Made by a program: the position numbers and the translations under genes
Notes under the pieces: model-generated
The model's input: the letters and a program-made list of their open reading frames with translations, nothing else
Database searches by the model: none
Told to the model about the DNA's origin: nothing
Shown: piece after piece, positions 33,290-42,952 of the stretch
Layout of the letters: every line of letters starts with the position of its first letter
How positions within the stretch are numbered: the first letter of the stretch is position 1
Source of the DNA: Reinekea marinisedimentorum
Lineage (GTDB): Bacteria > Pseudomonadota > Gammaproteobacteria > Pseudomonadales > Natronospirillaceae
NCBI RefSeq assembly: GCF_004341165.1
Contig: NZ_SLZR01000005.1
Location: 1-64,000 of the forward strand
DNA: 64,000 bases
Reading direction: 5' to 3'

Positions 33290-34801
33290 ATGACCGTTAA
33301 AAGCGCTGCATTTGCATTCTTTACTGTGCTCTGGTGCACATGCAGCTTTGCTAACCAACAGCAAACCATAGAGGCCATTGCCATACAGCGCGATGGCTTG
33401 TCCAATCTGCTGTCTTACATGGATCACCATTCCGAAATCTTTGCCCGCCCCAATGCCAGCAGCGAGCTGCTAAACCGTGCGCAGAAAGCACAGGTAAACG
33501 ATGTTTGGCTGCTGTATCTCGATTACATGAGCAGCCTGAGCATGATTGCCGAACAAACCAGAGACTACCTGAAACTCGGCGGTAACGAACGCAAACAGCG
33601 CAAGGCGCTTCACGCACTGGCCTATAACGCTCACTACCGCTTTGGCATGGAGTTTATTAAACGCATCAAGGCCGACCCGGAGCTTATCAAGTGGCTGAAC
33701 AGCGATGTCAACGAAACCGGCTTGCCAAAGAATTTCTTCAACCGTTTCACCCTGTCTTTTGTATCGGACTGGGCGACGGATAATTACGATCACTTCAACA
33801 ATTCATTGCGGCTGACCGAGAGCCAGGACATCGCCGCCTTTATTGAGGCAGATATTGCGGCGGTTAAACAACTCAACCGCCGGTCAATGCTGGCGCAGGC
33901 CGATTTAAGCACAATGAACCAGACGCTCTACAACATCTATTACCCCATGCAGAAGTATGTTGCCCGCGGCATGGGTAAGGTCAAGCTCTGGCGCATCAAC
34001 AAAACCCTGATCACCCAGGAGCAGGCGCTCGAATTCAGCCAGCAGATGGAGCCGGGCGACTTTTACTTCACCCGCAAGGAATGGCGGCTCACCAACGCCG
34101 GTATTCCCGGTTACTGGACCCATTCCGCGCTTTATATCGGCACGCCTTTCGAGCGTGAAACCTACTTCGATACCCCGGAAGTGAACGCCTGGCTGGCCGA
34201 AAAGGGCTTCTCCGATTTTGAATCGTTGCTGCTGGATGTCAGCCCAGTGTATGCCAGCGCCTCCGGCTACGATGAAAACGGTGTCTACCGTGCACTGGAA
34301 GTACTCGATGCCGGTGCACTTTTTAATTCCATTGAAACCTCACTCGACGCCGATGGCGCGGCTGTGTTCCGGCCACGGCTGAGCAAGCTGGAAAAGGCCA
34401 AAGCCATTTACAACGCCTTCTATTACGCCGGCCGGCCCTATGATTTTCACTTCGATTTCGACAGCGACAGCGCGCTGCTGTGCAGCGAATTAATCTACAA
34501 AGCCTACCAGCCAGCGGAAGACCAGCAAGGTATTGAGTTTCCACTCTATCAGGCGGTGGGCAAAAAAATGCTGACCCCTTCCGAAATGGCGCGCTGGTAC
34601 GATGAAACCGAGGGTACCGACGCACAACAAATGGATTTAGTCATGTTCATCGATTCCAACGAAAAGGCAGGTGTGGCTTTTGTTTCCAGCGCAGAGGCTT
34701 TCACCGGCAGTTGGGAACGGCCAGACTGGTACATCTTCCAGCAGCCGTCCTATCAACCGGAAGACGAAGACCAACTGGCCTCCAATCAGGCCAGCAAGTA
34801 A
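33290..34801 (+). CDS. Exported YiiX-like (permuted NlpC/P60) cysteine hydrolase
   Basis: The 503-residue protein has a signal peptide of about 21 residues, a long helical N-terminal region of about 220 residues, then a permuted papain-like domain. GDFYFTRKE begins it, WTHSALYIG holds the likely catalytic His, and ALLCSELIYKAY holds the Cys nucleophile. This arrangement matches the YiiX/YebB_1 group of NlpC/P60 superfamily enzymes, which cleave amide or ester bonds in lipids or cell-wall material. The substrate is unknown. It follows sbcB by 11 nt. Confidence 0.75.
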   Translation: MTVKSAAFAFFTVLWCTCSFANQQQTIEAIAIQRDGLSNLLSYMDHHSEIFARPNASSELLNRAQKAQVNDVWLLYLDYMSSLSMIAEQTRDYLKLGGNERKQRKALHALAYNAHYRFGMEFIKRIKADPELIKWLNSDVNETGLPKNFFNRFTLSFVSDWATDNYDHFNNSLRLTESQDIAAFIEADIAAVKQLNRRSMLAQADLSTMNQTLYNIYYPMQKYVARGMGKVKLWRINKTLITQEQALEFSQQMEPGDFYFTRKEWRLTNAGIPGYWTHSALYIGTPFERETYFDTPEVNAWLAEKGFSDFESLLLDVSPVYASASGYDENGVYRALEVLDAGALFNSIETSLDADGAAVFRPRLSKLEKAKAIYNAFYYAGRPYDFHFDFDSDSALLCSELIYKAYQPAEDQQGIEFPLYQAVGKKMLTPSEMARWYDETEGTDAQQMDLVMFIDSNEKAGVAFVSSAEAFTGSWERPDWYIFQQPSYQPEDEDQLASNQASK

Positions 34802-34821
34802 TACCGGTTGCGCATGGCCCA

Positions 34822-35565
34822 CTATCCTCTGGCAAAAAAGCGCTGAAGGGCCTGCTGGCACTCCTTACTCTGCAACCGCTTGCGGAATAAATCCCCTTCT
34901 TCCTCGATAGTTTGCAGGGTTTTCGCCATGTAGGGCTGCTTGAGCAGGCGTTTGGTAATCTGCAGGGACTCGCGCGGCTGCTTTGCCAGCGTGTGCGCTT
35001 TCTGCCGTGCGGCGCTGAAGTATTGTTCATCCTTCAGCACCTCATTGATCAACCCGGCGGCTTTGGCCTCGAAGGCATCAAACACCTTTCCGGTCATCAG
35101 CCATTCAGCCGCCTTGCTATGCCCCACCCGCAGCGGCAGCAGGTAAGATGATGCGAACTCCGGTACCAGACCCAGGTTCACAAAGGGCATCTGAAAGCTG
35201 GCGCTTTCACCGCAAATCACAATATCGCAGTGCAGCAGCAGCGTAGTGCCAATGCCCACCGCATGGCCCTTCACGGCGGCAACCACCGGCTTGGGGAAGT
35301 CCGCCATGGTCTGCAGGAATCGGAATACCGAGCTTTCATCATCCAGCGGCGGGTTCTGCATAAAATCGACCAGATCGTTTCCGGCGGTAAAGCTGGCGCC
35401 CTTACCGGTAATCAATACAACGGCAACATCGGGGTTTTTGCGGGCATCGACCAGTATCTCTGCCATACGTTCATACATGGCAGCGTTAATTGCGTTCTTT
35501 TTTTCCGGGCGGTTGAACAGCATTTCCAGCACGCCATCATCCACCCGGGTAAGAATCTCATTCAT
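34822..35565 (-). CDS. Enoyl-CoA hydratase/isomerase family protein
   Basis: The 247-residue crotonase-fold protein has the FNRPEKKNAIN start, GKGASFTAGNDL, the oxyanion-hole GHAVGIGTTLLLHCD, and FVNLGLVPEFASSYLLP. One Glu in VPEF occupies the position used by delta3,delta2-enoyl-CoA isomerases, so isomerase activity in oxidation of unsaturated fatty acids is more likely than simple hydration (inference). ATG 35565 has AAGGA upstream. A PsrA-like palindrome lies 35 bp before the start. It is divergent from fumarase. Confidence 0.88.
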   Translation of the reverse strand: MNEILTRVDDGVLEMLFNRPEKKNAINAAMYERMAEILVDARKNPDVAVVLITGKGASFTAGNDLVDFMQNPPLDDESSVFRFLQTMADFPKPVVAAVKGHAVGIGTTLLLHCDIVICGESASFQMPFVNLGLVPEFASSYLLPLRVGHSKAAEWLMTGKVFDAFEAKAAGLINEVLKDEQYFSAARQKAHTLAKQPRESLQITKRLLKQPYMAKTLQTIEEEGDLFRKRLQSKECQQALQRFFARG

Positions 35566-35599
35566 ATTGGGTTCCTTGTACAAGGCATTACATCAATTT

Positions 35600-35611
35600 A
35601 AACGATCGTTT
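35600..35611. promoter_or_regulatory. PsrA-like palindrome upstream of the enoyl-CoA hydratase gene
   Basis: AAAC-GATC-GTTT is a perfect 12-bp dyad, followed by G. It fits the PsrA operator pattern (G/C)AAAC-N(2-4)-GTTT(G/C) on one side. PsrA is a TetR-type repressor of fatty-acid oxidation genes in pseudomonads. Confidence 0.45.
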
Positions 35612-35795
35612 GATTTTTGCAAACCAGCTTGGCATTTTTACCTGCACAACTCGATAAGCAAAAGGTCGATAATGAGCATTAAATGAAGCCACTCGTTCGA
35701 CTATCGGCTGAGCAGCACGCAGATACGCGAGGGCGTAAACTGTTGTACACTTTTCGACAACTAAAAATTACAAACAGGACAACCGGGAGAGATAG

Positions 35796-37307
35796 ATGAC
35801 GTTGATTAAAACTGAAGACTTCGTACAGAGCGTAGCGGATGCTCTGCAGTACATTTCCTATTATCACCCGAAAGATTTCATCGATGCGGTTTATCAGGCT
35901 TACCAGCGCGAAGAATCACCGGCCGCTAAAGATGCCATGGCGCAAATTCTGATCAACAGCCGCATGTGTGCCGAAGGCCATCGCCCTATCTGTCAGGACA
36001 CCGGCATTGTCACCGCCATTGTTGAAGTGGGTATGGATGTGCGCTTTGAAGATACCAGCCGCAGCCTGGAAGATATGGTCAACGAAGGTGTGCGCCGCGC
36101 CTACACCCATCCGGATAACATTCTGCGCGCCTCGGTACTGGCCGACCCGGACGGCGCCCGTACCAATACCAAAGACAACACCCCTGCCGTGGTGCATACC
36201 AAGCTGGTGCCGGGCAACAAAGTATCGGTTCAGGTGGCAGCCAAAGGCGGCGGCAGTGAGGCAAAATCGAAGTTCGCCATGCTCAATCCTTCTGATTCCA
36301 TCGTCGATTGGGTGCTGAAAATGGTACCCACCATGGGTGCCGGCTGGTGTCCGCCGGGCATGCTCGGCATTGGCATTGGCGGCACCGCCGAAAAGGCCAT
36401 GCTGCTGGCAAAAGAAAGCCTGATGGAGCCAATCAACATTCAGGAGTTGCAGGCCCGCGGTGCAAAAAACCGTGCCGAAGAGCTGCGCCTGGAGCTGTTC
36501 GACAAGGTCAACAAACTGGGTATTGGTGCTCAGGGTTTGGGCGGGTTGACCACGGTACTGGATGTAAAAGTACTGGATGCGCCCACCCATGCGGCTAACA
36601 AGCCGGTGGCGATCATCCCGAACTGCGCCGCCACACGCCATGTGCATTTCGATTTAGACGGCAGCGGCATTGCCGAACTGCCACAACCGAAGCTTGAAGA
36701 CTGGCCGGAAATTGTCTGGGAAGCCGGCCCCAGTTCGAAGAAGGTGAATCTGGATACGCTGACCAAAGAAGAGATGGCGAGCTGGAAGCCGGGCGATACC
36801 CTGTTGCTTTCCGGCAAGATGTACACCGGCCGCGATGCTGCACATAAACGCATGGTGGATATGATCGACAAGGGCGAGCCATTGCCGGTCGATTTAAAAG
36901 GCAAGGTGATTTACTACGTTGGCCCGGTCGACCCGGTTCGTGAAGAAGTGGTTGGCCCGGCAGGCCCAACAACAGCCACGCGTATGGATAAGTTCACCGA
37001 TAAGGTTCTGGAGCACACTGGCCTGTATGCCATGGTGGGTAAATCTGAGCGTGGCCCGGCCGGCATCGATGCGATTAAGAAGCACAAAGCCACCTACCTG
37101 ATGGCCGTTGGCGGTGCCGCTTATCTGGTTTCTAAGGCCATTCGTGCTTCCAGGGTTGTGGCCTTTGAAGACCTGGGTATGGAAGCCATTTACGAGTTTG
37201 AACTGGATGAAATGCCGGTCACGGTGGCCGTCGACTGCAATGGCGAATCGGTGCACCAAACCGGGCCGAAAGAATGGGCCATTAAAATTGCAGCCAAGGA
37301 AATTTGA
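35796..37307 (+). CDS. fumA: Fumarate hydratase class I (4Fe-4S)
   Basis: This enzyme converts fumarate to malate in the TCA cycle. The 503-residue single-chain class I fumarase has Fe-S ligand Cys in ICQDTG, GWCPPGMLGIGIGG and IPNCAATRHVHF. The N-terminal alpha and C-terminal beta regions are fused (KMYTGRDAAHKRM, YYVGPVDP, GPTTATRMD) as in E. coli FumA/FumB. GGGAGA precedes the ATG. Class I enzymes are oxygen- and iron-sensitive, so a class II isoenzyme may exist elsewhere. A GC-rich stem-loop follows the gene. Confidence 0.95.
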   Translation: MTLIKTEDFVQSVADALQYISYYHPKDFIDAVYQAYQREESPAAKDAMAQILINSRMCAEGHRPICQDTGIVTAIVEVGMDVRFEDTSRSLEDMVNEGVRRAYTHPDNILRASVLADPDGARTNTKDNTPAVVHTKLVPGNKVSVQVAAKGGGSEAKSKFAMLNPSDSIVDWVLKMVPTMGAGWCPPGMLGIGIGGTAEKAMLLAKESLMEPINIQELQARGAKNRAEELRLELFDKVNKLGIGAQGLGGLTTVLDVKVLDAPTHAANKPVAIIPNCAATRHVHFDLDGSGIAELPQPKLEDWPEIVWEAGPSSKKVNLDTLTKEEMASWKPGDTLLLSGKMYTGRDAAHKRMVDMIDKGEPLPVDLKGKVIYYVGPVDPVREEVVGPAGPTTATRMDKFTDKVLEHTGLYAMVGKSERGPAGIDAIKKHKATYLMAVGGAAYLVSKAIRASRVVAFEDLGMEAIYEFELDEMPVTVAVDCNGESVHQTGPKEWAIKIAAKEI

Positions 37308-37674
37308 GCCACGTACTTCAGGAAAAGCCTGCCGGTTCAGGCAGGCTTAGCACTCCCCATAGCACTCATATGCGGCTTTTTGAGTCATCACCATCGTTAC
37401 AGGTTATGGTCAAAACCAGCAGAATAAGCATACAAAATATCCATTTAAAAGCTGAGAACCACTCTTCAGATTTCACCTAAAAAGCCGGCCTCGTGCGTAT
37501 TTTGTGAATCTCATCAAAACCCGTTTACGGACTCCACTACTAATCCATGCTGGAATACAACAACTTACCCATCAGTATGCGGTAAGCAATTGCCAATTGA
37601 AGTAACGAGTAGTGGCGCCCCATAAAAGCAAACCCGGCTCAGCAACCGAGGTTTATGGAAAGAGAGAGATTCAC
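37308..37674. other. Intergenic region between fumarase and the LPMO
   Basis: A 9-bp stem AAGCCTGCC/GGCAGGCTT (37325-37348) lies 17 bp after the fumarase stop; it has no T tract, so it may be a weak terminator or a 3' stabilising hairpin. The rest, to 37674, holds no gene or clear promoter I can support. Confidence 0.5.
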
Positions 37675-39177
37675 ATGAAACTACTGAGATTATTAGGCCT
37701 GTACTTTATTCCAGTCAGCCTGTCCTTTGGCCACGGACTCATGGTTGAGCCTGCGTCGCGAAACGCGGTTTGCGGCCTCAACGAAAAACCGGATTCGGCA
37801 ACATCAGAAGCCTGCATCGATGCCTTTGAAAATGATGCCAACGGTGGCTACCAGTTTATGAGCGTACTCACACACGCGGAAGGCCGGGAAGACGCAACCA
37901 TTCTTCCTGAAAACGTCTGCGGCTTCGACAGCGAAACCTGGAACGGTGGTGCCACACCATGGGATGTCGCCACCGATTGGCCAACAACCAGCGCCACCGC
38001 CGGTGAGCTGGAAATCGTCTGGGATATCCAATGGGGCTCACACTTTTCCGATACCGAAGAGTTTCACTACTGGATAACCAAAGACGACTTTGTCTTTGAT
38101 TCAAGCCAGCCACTTACCTGGGATGATTTTGAGGAAGAGCCCTTCTGTGCCGAATACTACGATGATGAAAATCCAACAGCCAACCCAAACATTGTTGCGG
38201 ATAAATCGGCTGTGACCTTCACCACCACCTGTACCTTGCCGGCGCGTAACGGTCACCACGTTGTCTATGGCGAATGGGGCCGCAACGAGTGGACCTATGA
38301 ACGCTTCCACGGCTGCATCGATTTAGGCTTTGGCGAAGATAACCTGGTTCCACCAACGGCTGAGTCTGTTGAAGTCACACTCGATCAGGACAGCTCCGCA
38401 GAAATCACTCTGCTCGGCACCGACAGTGACGGCACCATTACGCTCTATTCCATTGAAACCGAGCCAACTCAGGGCACACTCGCGGGCAGTGGCAACACTT
38501 ATGTGTATACACCTCAGAGCGGGTTCTACGGCATCGACAGTTTCACTTACAGTGTGACAGACAACGACAACCAAACTTCCGCGACGGCGACGGTTTATAT
38601 CACCATCAACAATACCGGCAACTCCGCCCCGGTCGCCGACCTTATCTACAGTAAATCTGGCCTGACGATCAGCGTTGATGGTTCTGGCTCTTCCGATGCC
38701 GAAGGCGATGCACTTTCCTACTCATGGGATTTCGGCGACGGCAGCTACGCCATCGGAGAAACGTCTACGCACACCTACAGCACTGCCGGCAGCTACGATG
38801 TTACCTTAACGGTTAACGATGGCGCACTCAGCGGCACTGAAGTCGTCAGCGTTTCTGTAACCGATACTCTGGCGAGCTCTTCTGAATGTGAATATGTGGT
38901 CACCAACTCATGGGGCACAGGCTTCACCGCCGAGGTCAGCATTATTAACAACGGTTCGGAAAACATTGATGACTGGGAAGTGAGCTGGAGCTACAGCGGT
39001 GATACCGTCATCACCAATTACTGGAATGCGGATATATCCGGTACCGGCCCGTACACGGCCTCGCCTGCAAGCTGGAACGCGACCATTTATGCCGGCCAGG
39101 AGCGAACCTTCGGTATACAGGGCAGCTATTCCGGTGATCTGGAAATCCCAGCCCTTGAGGGTGATCTATGCCCCTGA
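37675..39177 (+). CDS. AA10 lytic polysaccharide monooxygenase with PKD and CBM2 modules
   Basis: LPMOs cleave crystalline chitin or cellulose oxidatively with copper. The 500-residue pre-protein has a signal peptide ending SFG. The mature protein starts HGLMVEPASRNAVCG, with His1 of the copper brace. The second His lies in ARNGHHVVYGEWGR and the domain ends near CIDLGFG. Downstream are an Ig/cadherin-like repeat (about residues 225-320), a PKD domain (SYSWDFGDGSYAIGETSTHTYS) and a C-terminal CBM2 (SECEYVVTNSWGTGFTAEVS to the final Cys). The CBM2 favours cellulose or chitin binding. ATG 37675 is chosen because the signal peptide follows it. Confidence 0.93.
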   Translation: MKLLRLLGLYFIPVSLSFGHGLMVEPASRNAVCGLNEKPDSATSEACIDAFENDANGGYQFMSVLTHAEGREDATILPENVCGFDSETWNGGATPWDVATDWPTTSATAGELEIVWDIQWGSHFSDTEEFHYWITKDDFVFDSSQPLTWDDFEEEPFCAEYYDDENPTANPNIVADKSAVTFTTTCTLPARNGHHVVYGEWGRNEWTYERFHGCIDLGFGEDNLVPPTAESVEVTLDQDSSAEITLLGTDSDGTITLYSIETEPTQGTLAGSGNTYVYTPQSGFYGIDSFTYSVTDNDNQTSATATVYITINNTGNSAPVADLIYSKSGLTISVDGSGSSDAEGDALSYSWDFGDGSYAIGETSTHTYSTAGSYDVTLTVNDGALSGTEVVSVSVTDTLASSSECEYVVTNSWGTGFTAEVSIINNGSENIDDWEVSWSYSGDTVITNYWNADISGTGPYTASPASWNATIYAGQERTFGIQGSYSGDLEIPALEGDLCP

Positions 39178-39194
39178 GCGATGGTTAACCTGGC

Positions 39195-39276
39195 TGACTG
39201 ACTGATCATCCTGGTCTGTCAGTCAATCGCCCTGAAAAGCAGGCAGGCTTATAGCAAACGCCTTGCTTTTCAGGGC
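39195..39276. repeat. Two inverted repeats downstream of the LPMO gene
   Basis: TGACTGAC (39195-39202) pairs with GTCAGTCA (39218-39225). A 13-bp perfect stem, GCCCTGAAAAGCA (39229-39241) with TGCTTTTCAGGGC (39264-39276), follows. Neither has a T tract. They probably shape the 3' end of the LPMO transcript or mark an intergenic repeat. Confidence 0.55.
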
Positions 39277-39374
39277 TTCAGGGGCCAGAGCTGAGCTTGT
39301 CATTTTGTAACTGAACTTTTTATTTCCCCGCCCCGTACTACCTTTATAACCCCAGCAAAGAAACGGAGGTGGTT

Positions 39375-39794
39375 ATGAAACGGGTCGTGCTGCTGTTCGC
39401 AATTCTGTTGCCCTTCTGCGCCATTGCAGAGGAAGCCCCGCTTTCCGACATCAGCGAACTGCGCTGGCAAAACCGCATTATTCTGATGCTGGCAAACCAG
39501 TTGGATGAAGACGCTGGCCAAACCTTGCAGCATCATTCTCCCGACATTATTGACCGAGATATCATCTGGTTTATCTTTGATGACCACTCAACACAAACCA
39601 ACTACCCCGGCTTGTTGGCTGATGACTTCCGCAGCAACACACTGGCGCGCTTCTTAAACCTGGAACGCGGCGTTTTACTGCTTGGTAAGGACGGCGGCCT
39701 GAAGGCGGTTTTACCGAGTTTAAATCTGCACACGCTGTTTAACACCATCGATGCCATGCCGATGCGCCAGTACGAACTGCAAAACAGAGTTTGA
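39375..39794 (+). CDS. DUF4174 domain secreted protein
   Basis: The 139-residue protein has a signal peptide of about 18 residues (ending AIAEE). The DUF4174 pattern LSDISELRWQNRIILMLA is followed by a thioredoxin-like alternation and FLNLERGVLLLGKDGGLK. DUF4174 proteins are small exported proteins of unknown role. GGAGG lies upstream of ATG 39375; a GTG two codons earlier overlaps it. Confidence 0.8.
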   Translation: MKRVVLLFAILLPFCAIAEEAPLSDISELRWQNRIILMLANQLDEDAGQTLQHHSPDIIDRDIIWFIFDDHSTQTNYPGLLADDFRSNTLARFLNLERGVLLLGKDGGLKAVLPSLNLHTLFNTIDAMPMRQYELQNRV

Positions 39795-39858
39795 GCCACG
39801 TCAGCCCTGAACCTCCGCTACACTCAGGTTATAACAACCTGATTCAGAGGTTCTGCCT

Positions 39859-40404
39859 ATGCGCACATCCGCCTTTATTGCCACCAGTCTGGATGGCTTC
39901 ATCGCCCGTGCCGATAACTCAATCGACTGGCTGGAGAATGCCGATTCCGACGCCACCGAAGATTACGGATACGAAGCGTTTATCCAGTCCGTCACCACCG
40001 TCGTGATGGGCCGTAAAACCTTTGCCCGTATTCTGCAGTTCCCGGAATGGCCGTTTCCCGATCAGCGCGTGGTGGTGCTTTCCACCACACTGAAAAGCGT
40101 GCCCGAGGGCCTGAAGGATATGGTTCAGCTGTTTGGCGGCAAGGTTTCAGAACTGATGATTCTGCTGGAGTCCGACAGGGAAACCCACGTTTACGTGGAT
40201 GGTTCGCGTGCCATCCAAACCTTTATCAAGGCCGGGCTGCTGGACGACATCACCATCACCACCATCCCTATCCTGATTGGCGAAGGCATTTCACTGTTCG
40301 GTGGACCATTGGCCAAAGACGTTCGGCTGGATCACATATCTACCCGCGCCTATAACAATGGCTTTGTACAATCGACCTACCAATTTAAAGTGAGCAGGTT
40401 ATAA
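39859..40404 (+). CDS. DHFR/RibD C-terminal domain family reductase
   Basis: The 181-residue protein belongs to the dihydrofolate-reductase-like RibD_C family: FIATSLDGFIARADNSIDWL at the N terminus, VVMGRKTFARIL, VYVDGSRAIQTFIKAGLLDDI, and the TTIPILIGEGISLF end. It resembles YyaP/YwjB-type proteins. These presumably bind NADPH, but the substrate is unknown; they are not the folate-pathway DHFR. It is monocistronic and converges with the MFS gene. Confidence 0.88.
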   Translation: MRTSAFIATSLDGFIARADNSIDWLENADSDATEDYGYEAFIQSVTTVVMGRKTFARILQFPEWPFPDQRVVVLSTTLKSVPEGLKDMVQLFGGKVSELMILLESDRETHVYVDGSRAIQTFIKAGLLDDITITTIPILIGEGISLFGGPLAKDVRLDHISTRAYNNGFVQSTYQFKVSRL

Positions 40405-40443
40405 CGCCCGGCTGCACAGGGCGTTCAGCCTTCTGCCCACGGC

Positions 40444-41757
40444 TCATTCGGTTTCAGGCAGGTGGCGCGCCAGCCAGACCCCAGCCAGCGCAATGAAGGC
40501 AAACAGCAGTACCAGTGCCGACATCGAAATAACCTGCGTCAGCAAGCCGAATACACTCATGGCCAACAGCATCAGCCCGATGACGGTATTACTGACCGCC
40601 ACATAGCTGGTGCGCCTGTCGCCCTCTGCGATATCCACCAGATAGGTTTTCCGGCCAACGCGAATACCGTCGTGTGCGATGCATACCAGAAAATAAAGTA
40701 CGCCCAGCAACGGTGAATACAGCGGTGATTGGGCAAAGTACAGATCCGCAATAAACAGCACCACACCAATCCCGGCACTGAGCGTGGCACCGATGATCAT
40801 CACGCTTCTGCTGGAACGATCCGATAATTTGCCCCATACCGGGCCGGAAACAAAAGAAGCCAGGCCGCTGGCGAACATGAACAGAGCCAGAACCCACAGC
40901 GAGCTTTCGGTATTCTGCTGGGCCAGTATCAGGTAATAGGGCGCACTCAACGCCGTTGAAAGGAAAAGTGTACGGGTTAACACAAAGCGGCGAAAAACAG
41001 CGTCTGTTCTAAGCAACGATAACTGCTGCAGGGCTTCAAACAGGCCGTTGCGACCACCGCCGACTTCGCCCGCGTATTCCTGAATGCGACTGTAAACGAA
41101 CGCCGATAACAGCCAAACCACCGCGGCTGAAAACAAGCTGACGGCATAAAACATCTCATTCGCCTGCCAGCCCCATGCACCGGAAACCGCCAAAAGCGCC
41201 GCAATGGTGACAGTGACCAGCCCGGCGGCACTGGTGGACCAGCCATTGGCACGGCCACGCTGATTCTTCGGCACGGTTTTGCCCAACACATCCTTAGATG
41301 CCACCGAATTCAGCCCGCGCGACAGGCTGAACAGCGTCAGCACAGCAATCACCGCCCAACCGGCTTTGGAACCGCTCATATTCAGCGTAATCAATGCCAT
41401 CGCGAAGATACACAGCGCCTGCAACACACTGCCGGTTACCCATACCCACTTGCGAACCGGAAAGCGCCGAATGAAATGCGCAATGCTTAGCTGTGGCACC
41501 AGCGACCCGGCTTCACGGATTGGTACCAGCCAGCCGATCAAAAATAACGGTGCGCCGATACTCTGCATAATCCATGGCAGGGTCACCTTTGGGTTGATCA
41601 GAGCATCACCGAGCTTGGTTAAAAACTGGGCGTAGATAATGCGCATGAAATTGCCCGGCACTTCCTGACAGGCAGACTCCGGTATGGCCTTACAGGCACG
41701 GGCGTCTTCATCGTTAACCAGTTTTTCGTAGAGTGAATCGTGGAAATCAGATTTCAT
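40444..41757 (-). CDS. MFS transporter
   Basis: The 437-residue membrane protein has about 12 helices after a soluble N-terminal stretch of about 40 residues. An SRGLNSVASKDVLGKTVPKNQRGRANG loop (split by the second helix bundle) and GKLSDRSSRSVMI resemble MFS cytoplasmic signatures. The transported substrate is not evident. ATG 41757 is a tentative start with a weak ribosome site; a longer reading to 41841 exists. Confidence 0.8.
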   Translation of the reverse strand: MKSDFHDSLYEKLVNDEDARACKAIPESACQEVPGNFMRIIYAQFLTKLGDALINPKVTLPWIMQSIGAPLFLIGWLVPIREAGSLVPQLSIAHFIRRFPVRKWVWVTGSVLQALCIFAMALITLNMSGSKAGWAVIAVLTLFSLSRGLNSVASKDVLGKTVPKNQRGRANGWSTSAAGLVTVTIAALLAVSGAWGWQANEMFYAVSLFSAAVVWLLSAFVYSRIQEYAGEVGGGRNGLFEALQQLSLLRTDAVFRRFVLTRTLFLSTALSAPYYLILAQQNTESSLWVLALFMFASGLASFVSGPVWGKLSDRSSRSVMIIGATLSAGIGVVLFIADLYFAQSPLYSPLLGVLYFLVCIAHDGIRVGRKTYLVDIAEGDRRTSYVAVSNTVIGLMLLAMSVFGLLTQVISMSALVLLFAFIALAGVWLARHLPETE

Positions 41758-41925
41758 TTCAGTAGCGCGTCCCTGTCTCGCCGGCTCAAGATGAACGTTG
41801 ATTGAACTAAATAAACGCGGTGAACAGAAGTTCAGATTCACTCAAGATTGATTTAATACGGGCATCACGATGAAAATAACGCTCATTAATCACTGACTGG
41901 CAGCTCATTAAACCAAGCCGGAAGC

Positions 41926-42813
41926 TTACAACGCCCGCCGTGCCCTTATACCGCCATAGACATTGATCAACGCACCGGAAATAATCAGCGCTCCGCCCAA
42001 CCAGGTTGTCAGTACCGGCACCTCGCTGAACATCAGCCAGCCCAGCGCAACGGAAAACACCACCTGAATATAGGAATAGGCCGAGGCAACGCCGGCGTTC
42101 AGCGTTTTCATGGCCTTGGTCAGGCCAATCTGACCGGTTTGCGTACACACCCCTATCGCCACCAGCAAGAACAACTCGTAGAGGCTGGGCATCACAAAGT
42201 CATTACCCAGCAGCACCAGTGAAAGCGGGAACGCCATAAACGGGAAATAGAAAATAATCACTGAGCTGTCTTCACTGTTGCTGATGTGCCGCACGATCAC
42301 ATAGGCAATCGCACTGCCGGAAGCACCGACCAGGGCAATAAAGACACTGAAAATTGGCAGGTGCGACGTGCCACGCAGCAAAGCCTCGGGGCCAACAATC
42401 AACAACAGCCCCGCAATACAGCACAGAATGCAGATCAGGGTGGTACGACGAATCGTTTCGCCCAGAAACAAGAACGCCAGCAATGCAGTAAACACCGGGT
42501 GGGTGTACTGTAAAATGGTTGCCTCGGCCAGCGGCAGCGTGGTGATCGCGTAATAAACGCACATCAGCGCAACGGTACCCACCATACCCCGGGCAATCAG
42601 CAGCTTTTTATTGTTACCCCAAATGGAAATGCCTTTGCGCTTCACATCCAAAAAGCTGAGCACCAGAGACACCAGCGAGCGCGCCGCAACAATTTCAAAA
42701 ACCGGAATGCCGTGCGTGCTGGCTAACTTCACCAGACTGGACATCACCGAAAAGCCCAAAGCCGACATCAACACATAACGAATGCCTGGCGGTACTTTTT
42801 GCAAAAAGGTCAT
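41926..42813 (-). CDS. EamA/DMT family transporter
   Basis: The 295-residue protein has ten predicted helices in two EamA repeats. The first includes FSVMSSLVKLAS and ITTLPLAEATILQYTHPVF; the second includes SGSAIAYVIVRH and GVASAYSYIQVVFSVALGWLMFSEVP. Members export metabolites such as amino acids or nucleotides. The substrate is unknown. It lies upstream of the MFS gene on the same strand, separated by about 170 bp. Confidence 0.9.
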   Translation of the reverse strand: MTFLQKVPPGIRYVLMSALGFSVMSSLVKLASTHGIPVFEIVAARSLVSLVLSFLDVKRKGISIWGNNKKLLIARGMVGTVALMCVYYAITTLPLAEATILQYTHPVFTALLAFLFLGETIRRTTLICILCCIAGLLLIVGPEALLRGTSHLPIFSVFIALVGASGSAIAYVIVRHISNSEDSSVIIFYFPFMAFPLSLVLLGNDFVMPSLYELFLLVAIGVCTQTGQIGLTKAMKTLNAGVASAYSYIQVVFSVALGWLMFSEVPVLTTWLGGALIISGALINVYGGIRARRAL

Positions 42814-42952
42814 TTAATTTCCTGACTAAAACGGAGCGGATGTGAACAACGAAGGCGGTAAGGATATCGGAAACCCATAAATTAAAAAGTTTTTACCCCC
42901 TTTTATCTTCCGAAACGTTAAAGGCCTGTAGAGACAACAACGGAGAATAACG

